DNA from: Mucilaginibacter gilvus
GTDB taxonomy: Bacteria > Bacteroidota > Bacteroidia > Sphingobacteriales > Sphingobacteriaceae
Reading direction: 5' to 3'
DNA length: 64,000 bases
Assembly: GCF_004054195.1 (NCBI RefSeq)
Contig: NZ_SBIW01000002.1
Location: 434,001-498,000 of the forward strand
In this document: in pieces, positions 1 through 7,986 of the stretch
How the letters are laid out: each line of letters starts with the position of its first letter
Numbering within the stretch: the first letter of the stretch is position 1
Translations under genes and position numbers: made by a program
Notes under the pieces: generated by a model
Told to the model about the DNA's origin: nothing
The model's database searches: none
Seen by the model: the letters and a program-made list of their open reading frames with translations, nothing else

Positions 1-1
1 C

Positions 2-583
2 GACGATGTGGTGGTGCTTGATGTACGCTCCAACTACGAGCACAACCTCGGCAAATTTAAAAATGCGGTTACGCTGGATATCGAGAACTTCCGCGATTTC
101 CCGGCCATGATAAACGAACTGGCGCAGTATAAAGATAAAAAGATCCTCACCTATTGTACCGGCGGCATAAAATGCGAAAAAGCATCCGCCCTGTTACTGC
201 ACGAAGGCTTTAGCGATGTGTACCAATTACATGGCGGCATCATTAAATATGGCAAAGAAACCGGCGGCGAAGATTTTGAAGGCAAATGTTATGTGTTTGA
301 TAATCGCCTTTCGGTGGATGTTAACAGCGTGAACCCGGTAGTGATATCTACCTGCCTAAACTGTGGCAAAACCACGCCGAAGATGATCAATTGCGCCAAC
401 CCCGAGTGCAACGAACACTTTACCCAGTGCGAAGAATGCGGCACCGGCATGAATGGCTGCTGCAGTGATGCCTGTAACGAGCATCCGCGCAAACGTATTT
501 ATGATGGCACAGGCTATTACGTAAAAGTACCACAGCCGGTAAATATGGCTAAAAAGGGCGATAAGCTGCAGTTGACTGATTAA
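2..583 (+). CDS. trhO: tRNA uridine(34) hydroxylase TrhO, 3' part only
   Basis: The gene enters from the left edge; the frame is open to base 2, so the N-terminus lies outside the window and the GTG at position 8 is not a real start. The 193 visible residues hold a rhodanese domain with the active-site loop YCTGGIKCEKAS, followed by a cysteine-rich tail (CLNC, CANPEC, CEEC, GCC) as in the TrhO/YceA family. TrhO proteins hydroxylate uridine 34 of certain tRNAs on the way to cmo5U/mo5U-type wobble bases, using molecular oxygen, in the cytoplasm. The tail cysteines probably bind metal. The family assignment is firm; the exact tRNA modification made in this organism is inferred from family knowledge. 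Confidence 0.93.
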   Translation, partial: DDVVVLDVRSNYEHNLGKFKNAVTLDIENFRDFPAMINELAQYKDKKILTYCTGGIKCEKASALLLHEGFSDVYQLHGGIIKYGKETGGEDFEGKCYVFDNRLSVDVNSVNPVVISTCLNCGKTTPKMINCANPECNEHFTQCEECGTGMNGCCSDACNEHPRKRIYDGTGYYVKVPQPVNMAKKGDKLQLTD

Positions 584-599
584 TAGCTATCTTCATTTC

Positions 600-1202
600 A
601 TGAGAAATACGCTTACGCTAATGGTATGTTTGCTGTTTGGCTCGATGGCATTAGGGCAAAACAATTGCAACTCCAAAGATTTTAAAAAACTTTTTGCATT
701 ATCAAACCAGGCTTCCGTAGCAGATTCGACGTTTACAGCCGGGCTGAAGATTTTCAAGAAATTGGAGGCCGGCAAATGCCACGACTACACCACGAAAAAC
801 GTTAAGCATCCAGATTCGGTAATTGCATCGCTTACCAGGATTTTCGGCGATATCTGCCTAAAGGCTAATAGCCGCAGGGCTATAAATGAATATGTAACTT
901 ATTTAAACAGGCATACCGGGTCCGCCGAAGAACAACTCTCTTTTTCTTTTGAACAGTTGTTTGTTCAACAACCGGCAGATGTACTTTCTGTTATCGGAAC
1001 TGATAACCGTTTAATGAAACATTTGGTATGGGGCTTTGTAAACAACCATTACAATGCAGGGCCCGGTAGTTCCAGATTAAACATCAAAAATTATAACGCT
1101 GTATTTTATCGGGTCAACCCACAGATGAAGCAGTTATATCCGAAATATAAAACGCAGATTGATTACTTGCTCAGCGCCATCAAATCTGAGCTAAAAGGAT
1201 AG
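600..1202 (+). CDS. Secreted protein of unknown function
   Basis: A 200-residue protein that begins with a clear signal peptide (MRNTLTLMVCLLFGSMALGQ) and has no transmembrane segment after it, so it is probably periplasmic or exported. I do not recognise a domain. The mature part is mostly helical in character and has cysteines only in its first half. It starts 17 bases after trhO and could be transcribed with it. A hairpin-rich repeat zone follows its stop codon. Confidence 0.75.
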   Translation: MRNTLTLMVCLLFGSMALGQNNCNSKDFKKLFALSNQASVADSTFTAGLKIFKKLEAGKCHDYTTKNVKHPDSVIASLTRIFGDICLKANSRRAINEYVTYLNRHTGSAEEQLSFSFEQLFVQQPADVLSVIGTDNRLMKHLVWGFVNNHYNAGPGSSRLNIKNYNAVFYRVNPQMKQLYPKYKTQIDYLLSAIKSELKG

Positions 1203-1207
1203 TACGG

Positions 1208-1386
1208 CTTGTTTCGGCTAAAGCCGGGTCTATCGCCTGTTATTCGTCCCATAAATGGGGCGGCAATAAAGTTGCATATCGCTCAATATCTGAAAGAATT
1301 AGGTAGCCTATTTGGAAAGGCTCCCCCAATCATTGCCGTCGGTTTCAACCGACGGAACACGGCGCAAAGATATTGGCTTTAGCCAA
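1208..1386. repeat. Cluster of REP-like hairpins
   Basis: Four short inverted repeats lie in one gene-free stretch: CGGCTaaAGCCG (1213-1224), GTCCCAtaaaTGGGGC (about 1244-1259), the 20-base CCGTCGGTT/AACCGACGG hairpin (1336-1355) and TTGGCTttAGCCAA (1373-1386). The first and last are related in sequence and opposed in orientation. Hairpins of this kind are common intergenic repeats in Bacteroidota. The cluster sits just before the truncated start of the GH144-like gene. Confidence 0.7.
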
Positions 1387-1478
1387 ACCCCACTCTGTAA
1401 GCTAATTTCTTTTTATTCAATCCCAAAACTGTATTTTCGTACCATATTTGGCGGCTACCTATCGCTATCCATCATCCT

Positions 1479-2363
1479 ATGCGTAAATACGTTCCGCTGT
1501 ACGCCAAACAATATTTTACTGCCGATACCCAAAAAGAACGCCGCATACGCGATGTGATCAGCTGGCTTTGGGGCGAAGTGGAATGGAGCTGGTATACCCA
1601 GGGCGGGCGCGATAACCTGTACTGGCACTGGAGCCCCAACAACGGCTGGGTAATGAATTTCCCTATCCGTGGCTTTAACGAGTGTTTGATCACCTATATA
1701 TTGGCCGCGTCGGCTGACCGTTACCCCGTTAGCGCCGACGTTTACCACCGCGGCTGGGCACAAAGCGATTTCTTTAAAAACGGGCAAACCTTTTATGGTT
1801 ATAAATTGCCCCTGGGTTTTGACTATGGCGGCCCGCTGTTCTTTTCGCAATACTCCTTCCTCGGCCTAAACCCAACAGGGTTAAAAGACCGCTATGCCGA
1901 TTACTGGGAGCAGAATTTGAACCATACCCTTATCAACCGCGCATACTGTATTGATAATCCTAAAAAATTCAAGGGTTACGGTGAAAACAGCTGGGGATTA
2001 ACCGCCAGTGATAACTTTGAAGGTTATAATGCCCACTCGCCAACTAACGATCTGGGGGTAATTACACCAACGGCTGCTATATCAGCTTTCCCGTATACGC
2101 CAAAATATTCGATGCAGGCACTGCGCCATTTTTATTATGATCTGGGCGATAAGATCTGGGGCGAATACGGTTTTACCGATGCCTTCAGCGAATCGAAAGA
2201 TTGGTATGGCAAATCGTACCTCGCCATTGACCAGGGGCCCCAGGTAGTAATGATAGAGAACTACCGCAGCGGCCTGCTCTGGAACTTATTTATGAGTTGC
2301 CCCGAAGTGCAACAAGGTTTAAAGAAACTGGATTTCAAGAGCCCGTATATCCGCAAAAATTAA
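1479..2363 (+). pseudogene. GH144-like glucoamylase-family protein, N-terminally truncated
   Basis: The 294 residues match the C-terminal two thirds of the glucoamylase-like family (PF10091; GH144 includes endo-beta-1,2-glucanases), with landmarks such as WGEVEW, YWHWSPN, GFNEC and NSWGLTASD. Family members are usually about 430-460 residues, with a signal peptide and the first helices of an (alpha/alpha)6 barrel before this point. Here the ATG at 1479 is the only start and no signal peptide or N-terminal helices are coded upstream; the preceding bases hold hairpin repeats. I call it a truncated gene, probably inactive. A TATTTTCG stretch near 1432 could act as a weak promoter, so expression of the fragment cannot be excluded. 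Confidence 0.75.
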
Positions 2364-2386
2364 TTTGTTAGCAACAAAGAGCCTAG

Positions 2387-2500
2387 GGCGTCCTGAGCTT
2401 GTCGAAGGCTGCGCGGCTGGCCTAACCGCTATGGTTCTACAAGCTCACCATGACAGTACGCGCAAGGCTTTTTGCCAAAGTTTAAGGCATCGCGATGCAA
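2387..2500. repeat. Dispersed inverted repeat (CTGAGCTTGTCGAAGG type)
   Basis: The sequence CCTGAGCTTGTCGAAGG (from about 2392) is followed about 35 bases later by an imperfect inverted copy around CTACAAGCTCACCATGAC. This is a widespread intergenic repeat type in many bacteria. A separate perfect 12-base palindrome GCATCGCGATGC lies at 2487-2498. No gene is visible in 2364-2585 on either strand; the region also carries the promoter of the next gene. Confidence 0.65.
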
Positions 2501-2585
2501 AATATTTTGGGAAGCGTAAATAGAATTTAATTTATTTACGTTTACATAGTAACCCAAAATACAACGCTTACCTTAAACAGAACAG

Positions 2586-3389
2586 ATGAAGCTTAAAAAA
2601 ATACTACTAACAGGAATGCTGGGTGCTTTGTACCTGGCATTTCCTTTTTTTACACAGGCGCAGGTAAATTCCTCGTTCGACAGGGGCTCGTTCATCAACA
2701 AAGCCGATACCCTGCCCTACCGCATTCTGTTCCCCAAAAAGTTTAACCCCGCACAAAAGTACGCGCTTATATTTGTGCTGCGTGGCGCAGGGGAACGCGG
2801 CAATAATAATGATGCACAGCTGGCCTACGGCCCTAAATTATTCCTGAACGATACGATCCGCCAAAAATACCCGGCCATTGTTGTTTACCCGCAATGCCCG
2901 GCCAATAGCTATTGGAGCAACGTAAAAATGGATACCAGTGTCACCGGCAAACGGCAGTTCCATTTCCAGGAAGGCGGAGAGCCTACCAGGGCCATGAGCG
3001 CGTTGGTTGCACTGGTAGACCAAATGCTGGATAAACCTTACATCAACAAAAAACAGGTTTACATTGGCGGCCTGTCTATGGGTGGCATGGGCACATTTGA
3101 GATATTACGGCGCAAGCCAAAAGTATTTGCGGCGGCCTTTAGCATTTGCGGCGGCGATAATACCAACAATGCCAGCATCTACGCCAAAAAGGTGCCAATG
3201 TGGATCTTCCACGGCGGCAAGGATAACGTAGTACCAATAGACCACTCGGACGTGATGGTTGCCGCCCTCAAAGAAGCCGGTGCCGAACCCAAATACACTA
3301 TTTATTCCAACGATGGCCACAACAGCTGGGACGATGCCTTCGCCGAACCGGAGCTGGTCCCCTGGTTATTCTCGCACAGCAAGAAATAA
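2586..3389 (+). CDS. Secreted alpha/beta-hydrolase (phospholipase/carboxylesterase-like)
   Basis: A 267-residue exported hydrolase. The N-terminus is a signal peptide ending near FFTQAQ. The fold is shown by the oxyanion-side segment FVLRGAGERG, the nucleophile elbow GLSMGGMGT (GxSxG serine), a late aspartate in FHGGKDNVVP and the catalytic histidine in SNDGHNSWDDAF. This order of Ser, Asp and His is that of prolyl-oligopeptidase/dienelactone-hydrolase-like esterases, often called carbohydrate esterases in Bacteroidota genomes. The substrate is unknown; an acyl ester on a plant or microbial polymer would fit the glycan-degrading surroundings. A bidirectional terminator follows immediately. 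Confidence 0.85.
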   Translation: MKLKKILLTGMLGALYLAFPFFTQAQVNSSFDRGSFINKADTLPYRILFPKKFNPAQKYALIFVLRGAGERGNNNDAQLAYGPKLFLNDTIRQKYPAIVVYPQCPANSYWSNVKMDTSVTGKRQFHFQEGGEPTRAMSALVALVDQMLDKPYINKKQVYIGGLSMGGMGTFEILRRKPKVFAAAFSICGGDNTNNASIYAKKVPMWIFHGGKDNVVPIDHSDVMVAALKEAGAEPKYTIYSNDGHNSWDDAFAEPELVPWLFSHSKK

Positions 3390-3422
3390 AAAAAACGCCC
3401 CTGATAGCTCATGGGCGTTTTA
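3390..3422. terminator. Bidirectional terminator
   Basis: A-rich/T-rich flanked hairpin AAAAACGCCC ... GGGCGTTTTA with a 12-base loop lies between two convergent genes (esterase, plus; lipoprotein, minus). The symmetric A and T tracts let it serve both strands. Confidence 0.8.
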
Positions 3423-3447
3423 CATAATTACTATTAACAATACGTTC

Positions 3448-3972
3448 TTAATTCAGCTTGCCGGTGAACGTACCCTGCTCGGCAAAAGCATCTTTGCCCG
3501 CTGCATTGTGCGCAACAATATAAAAAGTACCCTCGGCAGTTGTGCTGGTTAGCGAAGTTATTTTCACTTCGCCGCCGCCTTTTACGCTGGTGCTGCTGGC
3601 GTTATCGGTGCTGTAGTTTAAAGCGGTATCGGTAGGCTTGGTGTAGTCTTTTGATATAATAGCGCCGTTGCCATCTGCGTTATCCTGCAACAAACTAAAA
3701 GTACCCGGGGCGGTAACGTTGCTTAATACAATACTAATGGATTGGGTGGTGCCATCCTTAATAGCCGAAATAGTTAACAAGTTGCCCACTTTTACCATGC
3801 CGGCCGCGGTACTGGTAAAGGTTGTGGCCCCCGTGCCGTCAAAGCCAAAATTGCTTGCTTTAACTGTTGCGGCTACGCCAGTTGGGTTGCTTGTACCATC
3901 TTTTTTGCAGGAAGACATCCCTGTAATTGCAACTATCATTGCCAGTAAAATTGCGCCTTTTAGCTTTTTCAT
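3448..3972 (-). CDS. Small lipoprotein, DUF6252-like
   Basis: The start at 3972 was chosen because MKKLKGAILLAMIVAITGMSSC forms a lipoprotein signal with the lipobox cysteine followed by KKDG; the longer reading frame upstream adds 19 residues without signal character. The mature part of about 150 residues is rich in Thr, Ser, Gly and Ala with alternating hydrophobic residues, suggesting an all-beta domain anchored in a membrane, probably the outer membrane. It resembles the small Bacteroidota lipoproteins grouped under DUF6252, which have no assigned function. It is last before the two-component pair on the same strand, but a 114-base gap makes a separate transcript likely. Confidence 0.8.
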   Translation of the reverse strand: MKKLKGAILLAMIVAITGMSSCKKDGTSNPTGVAATVKASNFGFDGTGATTFTSTAAGMVKVGNLLTISAIKDGTTQSISIVLSNVTAPGTFSLLQDNADGNGAIISKDYTKPTDTALNYSTDNASSTSVKGGGEVKITSLTSTTAEGTFYIVAHNAAGKDAFAEQGTFTGKLN

Positions 3973-4086
3973 CGTGTTTTGTTTTGGTGTTTGTATAAAA
4001 CAAAATTGGCGAAGAAACGGGTACGGCACAATCCCGTTATATGGGCATATTTAAGTACGTGGTAACACGCAGGCGGTCATAAGCAA

Positions 4087-4713
4087 TTAAATGATCTTGC
4101 GCTCGTAGGCGTATTTAAGCAGCCCTACAACAGATTGCGTATTGGTTTTACGGAGGATATTTTTACGATGGGTTTCCACCGTGCGCTCGCTGATGAAGAG
4201 CATATCGGCTATTCGCTTGTTACCAAAATCCTGCTCTATCATCCTGATGATCTCTATCTCCCTATCGGTAAGGCGCGATTCCTCCTGGCTGCGTTTAAAG
4301 GATTTCATCAGTTGCAAGGTAATATCGGGCCCAAAATAATTTTCTCCTATGGATACCTTACCCAATGCTTCTATCAATTCCTGCTTGCCTGTATTTTTGA
4401 GGATGTAGCCCGAGATGCCGGCGTCAATCATCTCGGCAACCACCTGGCTCTCGCTAAACATAGATAAGGCAAGCACTTTTATCTGCGGGTACTTCTTTTT
4501 CACCAGCCGGGTAAACTCTATGCCGCTCATTTCTGGCATGCTTACATCGGTAAGCAATATATCCGGGCTCGTCGTAGCCAGCATATCAAGAGCGCGCACC
4601 GCACTGGTGCTTTCGCCAATAATTTGAAACCCGGGGATGGTGCTGATGATGAGTTTTAGCCCATCAATTACCATCTGGTGATCGTCTACAATAAAAATAC
4701 TTTTTGCGCTCAT
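4087..4713 (-). CDS. NarL/FixJ-family response regulator
   Basis: A 208-residue regulator with an N-terminal receiver domain (acidic pair D10-D11, phospho-acceptor D56 in LLTDVSMPE, conserved region around LALSMF) and a C-terminal LuxR-type helix-turn-helix (LTDREIEIIRMI ... ISERTVETHRKNI). It starts four bases after the stop of the histidine kinase gene, so the two are translated from one message and form a two-component system. The target genes are unknown; the lipoprotein downstream is one possibility. Confidence 0.93.
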   Translation of the reverse strand: MSAKSIFIVDDHQMVIDGLKLIISTIPGFQIIGESTSAVRALDMLATTSPDILLTDVSMPEMSGIEFTRLVKKKYPQIKVLALSMFSESQVVAEMIDAGISGYILKNTGKQELIEALGKVSIGENYFGPDITLQLMKSFKRSQEESRLTDREIEIIRMIEQDFGNKRIADMLFISERTVETHRKNILRKTNTQSVVGLLKYAYERKII

Positions 4714-4716
4714 AAT

Positions 4717-5529
4717 TTAGGTTAAAGGTATTAGGATAGCCACCAGTGTTCCCATCCCCGGCGACGATGATATATCTACAGTTCCTTTTAAGTAAGTTAC
4801 CCGGGCGACAATATTTTTAAGCCCCAGACCTTCAAATTTTGTACGTTTGCTGGTGTCAAAGCCCTGCCCGTTATCTTCAACCGTAACAGATACGCCATCA
4901 CCGTCTATCGTTAGCTGAATATCCAGCAATGACGCCCCGGCGTGTTTAACCGCATTGTTCACGGCCTCTTGCACCACGCGGTAAAGTACTATTTCTGTAT
5001 TACTATTCAGTTGTTTTTCCAAAACCACCGCTTCCAGCACAATTTTTAAACTTCGCGATTCTATTTTATTCACAAAATCGCGGAGGGCCGGCACCAGGCC
5101 CGCCTTCAGCAATACATTGGGCATCATCTGGTGAGCAATGGCGCGTACTTCCCGGCATCCCTCATCAACCATAAAAATAGTTTTTGTAGTTAGTTCCAGG
5201 TTTTCCGGCGCTATAACTCTAAGGCGTTCCAGCAAAGCATCCAGGTTCATTTTAGTGGCCGAAAGCAGTTGCCCCACACCGTCATGCAAATCGCCCGCTA
5301 TCCGCCGCCGTTCGTTCTCCTCCGCATGTATAATGCCCGTTGTGGCTGCAATTTGCTGCTTAATAACCGCATTTTGCACAACAACCAGTTGTTTTAATAA
5401 ATAATAATTATAAAAGAGGTACCCAAACCCGACGGAGAGAATAAATATAAAGCAAATTATGATGATAGCACTAAGCCCATAATTTATTTGTAGGTGGATG
5501 AATAATAAGGGGGGTATTATTTGATACAT
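4717..5529 (-). CDS. Sensor histidine kinase, HisKA_3/NarX type
   Basis: A 270-residue membrane-anchored kinase with one strong transmembrane helix (about residues 18-42) and almost no extracellular sensor domain. A short coiled linker leads to the dimerisation/phospho-acceptor segment ENERRRIAGDLHDGVGQLL with His82, then a HATPase_c domain with the N box (VVQEAVNNAVKHA) and G box (VEDNGQGFD; GLGLKNI). This is the usual partner of NarL-type regulators and is encoded directly before one. The lack of a sensor domain suggests it senses membrane state, acts through an accessory protein, or senses through the cytoplasmic linker. A perfect 13-bp inverted repeat lies eight bases upstream of the start codon. 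Confidence 0.92.
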   Translation of the reverse strand: MYQIIPPLLFIHLQINYGLSAIIIICFIFILSVGFGYLFYNYYLLKQLVVVQNAVIKQQIAATTGIIHAEENERRRIAGDLHDGVGQLLSATKMNLDALLERLRVIAPENLELTTKTIFMVDEGCREVRAIAHQMMPNVLLKAGLVPALRDFVNKIESRSLKIVLEAVVLEKQLNSNTEIVLYRVVQEAVNNAVKHAGASLLDIQLTIDGDGVSVTVEDNGQGFDTSKRTKFEGLGLKNIVARVTYLKGTVDISSSPGMGTLVAILIPLT

Positions 5530-5536
5530 CTATTGA

Positions 5537-5568
5537 GTGTTATCCCCTATAAAAGTAGGGGATAACAC
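5537..5568 (-). promoter_or_regulatory. Perfect 13-bp inverted repeat before the kinase gene
   Basis: Arms GTGTTATCCCCTA (5537-5549) and TAGGGGATAACAC (5556-5568) are fully complementary with a 6-base loop. Read on the minus strand, the centre contains TACTTTTA, close to the TAnnTTTG -7 box, so the repeat may be an operator over the promoter or a hairpin in the 5' leader. The regulator that would bind it is not known. Confidence 0.6.
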
Positions 5569-5641
5569 CTTGCTGCATATACCGAGTATTACGTATTTAT
5601 TTATACGTAGGTAGCACAGCACCTATGGGTATGCAATCCGA

Positions 5642-5896
5642 TCAGTTTACAACCGGTTCATCGCCGTTTGCTTCTTCGCTGTTGGTTATGTTGCGGTCGG
5701 CATTGAGGGCTGTAGTGGGTTCAGATTCGTTTAGCGTTTCGGTGGTGCCTTCCATATCAGCAACGGCGCTGTCCTGATTTACTACTTTATTACCTTCTTC
5801 GGTATTGGTTACTACCGCCTGCTCGGCGGCATCTACTTTCGGGTCGTCGGTTGGTTGGGGTGAGGATGTTTTATCTTTCGGGTCGTTCATGGTCAT
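5642..5896 (-). CDS. Small acidic, low-complexity protein of unknown function
   Basis: An 84-residue protein starting MTMNDPKDK, rich in Asp, Glu, Asn, Thr and Ala, with few hydrophobic residues, no signal peptide and no cysteine. It is probably disordered and soluble. Two in-frame ATG codons lie two codons apart; either could be the start. It follows the 59-residue gene by 36 bases and may share its transcript. I do not recognise a family. Confidence 0.6.
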   Translation of the reverse strand: MTMNDPKDKTSSPQPTDDPKVDAAEQAVVTNTEEGNKVVNQDSAVADMEGTTETLNESEPTTALNADRNITNSEEANGDEPVVN

Positions 5897-5932
5897 GTTG
5901 TTTTAAGAATAACGCATGGTGGATTGGGTTGT

Positions 5933-6112
5933 TTAAAAAAAAGAGCCTGCGCCAATTAAATTAGGATTTGCTTTATTATCATTAAATTGGTTTTTGTAGC
6001 TTTCGGACTGTTTATCCCACCACGCGTTTAACCTTGCTTTTGCAGTAGCCGATGAGCATATATATAACCTGTCGTCGCTTGTATAATATCCAATTTTATT
6101 TCCCAAATCCAT
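5933..6112 (-). CDS. 59-residue protein, newly called small gene
   Basis: On the minus strand an ATG at 6112 opens 59 codons (MDLGNKIGYY ... GAGSFF) ending at TAA 5933-5935. The start is only three bases after the TGA of the upstream gene, the usual arrangement for translational coupling. The composition is protein-like (aromatic residues, WWDKQSESY, balanced charges), with one cysteine and no signal peptide. There is no competing frame in this stretch. I do not recognise a family; the function is unknown. Confidence 0.6.
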   Translation of the reverse strand: MDLGNKIGYYTSDDRLYICSSATAKARLNAWWDKQSESYKNQFNDNKANPNLIGAGSFF

Positions 6113-6115
6113 AAA

Positions 6116-6964
6116 TCAGGTTCTCGTTAGTGTCCTCAAAAAAGCATGAACTGACGTTCCCGTTGTATCCTTGCTGGCATAATTCCGGATGGATGACATA
6201 GAACCGCCCCAAATCTCAGCATTCAACAAACTTTCCTCTACGTTAACATTTGCGAAACTTTGCATAGTACGGAGCATCTCCCTGGTTTGCATCTCAATAC
6301 CGTAAGGCCCATTAAAATTATTCATATTAGCAAAAGGAAATTTAATTGTAAGTAGCCCTATTGCATCCAGAACCTTCTGATGCATTGGAAGTTCAGTTCC
6401 TATATACCTTGGCAATGCCCCTGCAATATACCAGTTGTTAGTATTAACATTTCGCATTGTTTCAAACAGTTTTGGTACATCTGATAACCACGGATCTCTT
6501 ATCAAAAGACGCATAATTGTTTCGCCTAAGTCATCATCTTTTAAATGCGTCAAAAGAGCGGCCCTTGCCTTTGTACTTTGAAATTCTTCTATAAAGCGGC
6601 CCGCTACACAACTATTAATTCCAATTAAGTGCAGGGAATACACCACACCGATCCGCCCTATTCTGCTTTTGGTGGTATCTAAAAATGCTAATAACGGTTC
6701 CACCGCCGCGTCTCCATAATTGGCAATGGAAAACATATCATCGGTATAACCAATCCAGTAACCTTTACCTGTTTCAACAAATTCCCAGGGACCGGCAAGT
6801 TTCCTAATAAGCGTTGGCAGCGAGGTAGTTTTATCCAACTTAACCCAACTGGCTACGTACCCGATAGTGCGATTGATAGAGTCCCTTTTTGTTACGGGTT
6901 TAAACTTTTGCGCGCGAGCACTGAGGGCAATCAAGAAAAGGAATAAGGTAAAGTAAAATTTCAT
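6116..6964 (-). CDS. Secreted HEAT-like helical protein of unknown function
   Basis: The start at 6964 was chosen because MKFYFTLFLFLIALSARAQ is a signal peptide; the frame extends 13 residues further upstream without purpose. The mature part is about 263 residues, helical, with repeated segments such as YGDAAVEPLLAFLD and HLKDDDLGETIMRLLI that resemble HEAT/armadillo units. No catalytic motif is visible, so a periplasmic binding or scaffold role is possible but not shown. It is followed at a three-base distance by the 59-residue gene. Confidence 0.75.
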   Translation of the reverse strand: MKFYFTLFLFLIALSARAQKFKPVTKRDSINRTIGYVASWVKLDKTTSLPTLIRKLAGPWEFVETGKGYWIGYTDDMFSIANYGDAAVEPLLAFLDTTKSRIGRIGVVYSLHLIGINSCVAGRFIEEFQSTKARAALLTHLKDDDLGETIMRLLIRDPWLSDVPKLFETMRNVNTNNWYIAGALPRYIGTELPMHQKVLDAIGLLTIKFPFANMNNFNGPYGIEMQTREMLRTMQSFANVNVEESLLNAEIWGGSMSSIRNYASKDTTGTSVHAFLRTLTRT

Positions 6965-7034
6965 TCCATCTAAATTATATAAAAGAGGCATGGTTAAATA
7001 CACAGGCCATCAGTGTTTTATGAAAAAAACCTTC

Positions 7035-7793
7035 CTACTTCAAAAAGTGCTCAAACGTATCGCTTCTGATCCCCAGGCGAAGTGTTTCCAGCGGGATAAT
7101 ATCTGCCGGGGCGATGTTGCCTAAGCTTACATTGGCACCTATGAGCTTAATGAACCATACCTGCTGCGCTTTTTGGGGAGCCTCCCAAATGATGGTTTCT
7201 TCGGGGATCTGTGTGAGGATCTCATCTACCAGTCCCTGCCTTACTTCGCCCGAGTCGCGGTAGATGCCTACGTTGCCGCTTTCCCGCGCCTCGGCAATTA
7301 CCTTCCAGCTTCCTGCCTCAATCTCGGCATTCATCAGCTTTATCCACTTGTATGGGGCAAATACCTTTTGAACGTCTTTAGAGCCCACCTCAGATATTAC
7401 GGTGATCTGTTTGCTCAACTTGCGGATGTATTCGCATTTCTCATCATGCTCAATGGTAATGCTGCCATCAGATACCTCGCAGTACTCCATCTGGTATTTA
7501 TCCAGGATGCGGCAGTAATCATCAAATTGACCGCGAACGATCATTGCCTCAAACAGTGTCCCACCAAAATAAACCGGCAGCCCGGCATCTTTATACAGCT
7601 TTAGCTTGGCGTCCAGGTTTGGCGATACGTAGGAGGTTGCCCAGCCCAGTTTTATCAGATCAGAATAACCTGCGCCCATTTCAATAAAATCTTCCACCTG
7701 GCGAAGGCTAAGCCCTTTATCCATCACCATGGTAAGGCCTTTGTTGCGGGGTTTAGCGGTACGTTCCGGGAGATCGTTTATATGATAGTTCAT
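7035..7793 (-). CDS. Phosphosulfolactate synthase family protein (ComA-like)
   Basis: A 252-residue TIM-barrel protein matching the ComA family along its length: RNKGLTMVMDKGL at the N-terminus, DLIKLGWATSY, VYFGGTLFE, YCEVSDGSI, VISEVGSK and YRDSGEVRQGL. ComA adds sulfite to phosphoenolpyruvate to give phosphosulfolactate, the first step of coenzyme M synthesis in methanogens; relatives in bacteria serve sulfolactate or other sulfonate synthesis. Many Bacteroidota carry such a gene. Here it has no comB or comC neighbour, so the pathway cannot be read from the context; sulfonate or sulfonolipid metabolism is an inference. The start MNYHINDLPERT agrees with the family. Confidence 0.85.
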   Translation of the reverse strand: MNYHINDLPERTAKPRNKGLTMVMDKGLSLRQVEDFIEMGAGYSDLIKLGWATSYVSPNLDAKLKLYKDAGLPVYFGGTLFEAMIVRGQFDDYCRILDKYQMEYCEVSDGSITIEHDEKCEYIRKLSKQITVISEVGSKDVQKVFAPYKWIKLMNAEIEAGSWKVIAEARESGNVGIYRDSGEVRQGLVDEILTQIPEETIIWEAPQKAQQVWFIKLIGANVSLGNIAPADIIPLETLRLGIRSDTFEHFLK

Positions 7794-7986
7794 GTACAGA
7801 TGCGTATTGAGTTATAGCTTATAACTAAAAGTATTAACGCAGCAAATGTCGGGATTGGCAAGCAGATGTGCAAGCATTTAATATTGCCCGTGATTAATAC
7901 AACTTTGCGATAGCGATGCCTTACGCTTCATTAATTCAATGTAAAACAATTGTTACGTTACACGGTTCAATGTTAAATAAAATACC

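Noticed and set aside
1312..1557. An 81-codon frame across the hairpin repeats and the start of the GH144-like gene
   Set aside because: It runs through inverted repeats, overlaps conserved coding sequence in another frame and has no protein character.
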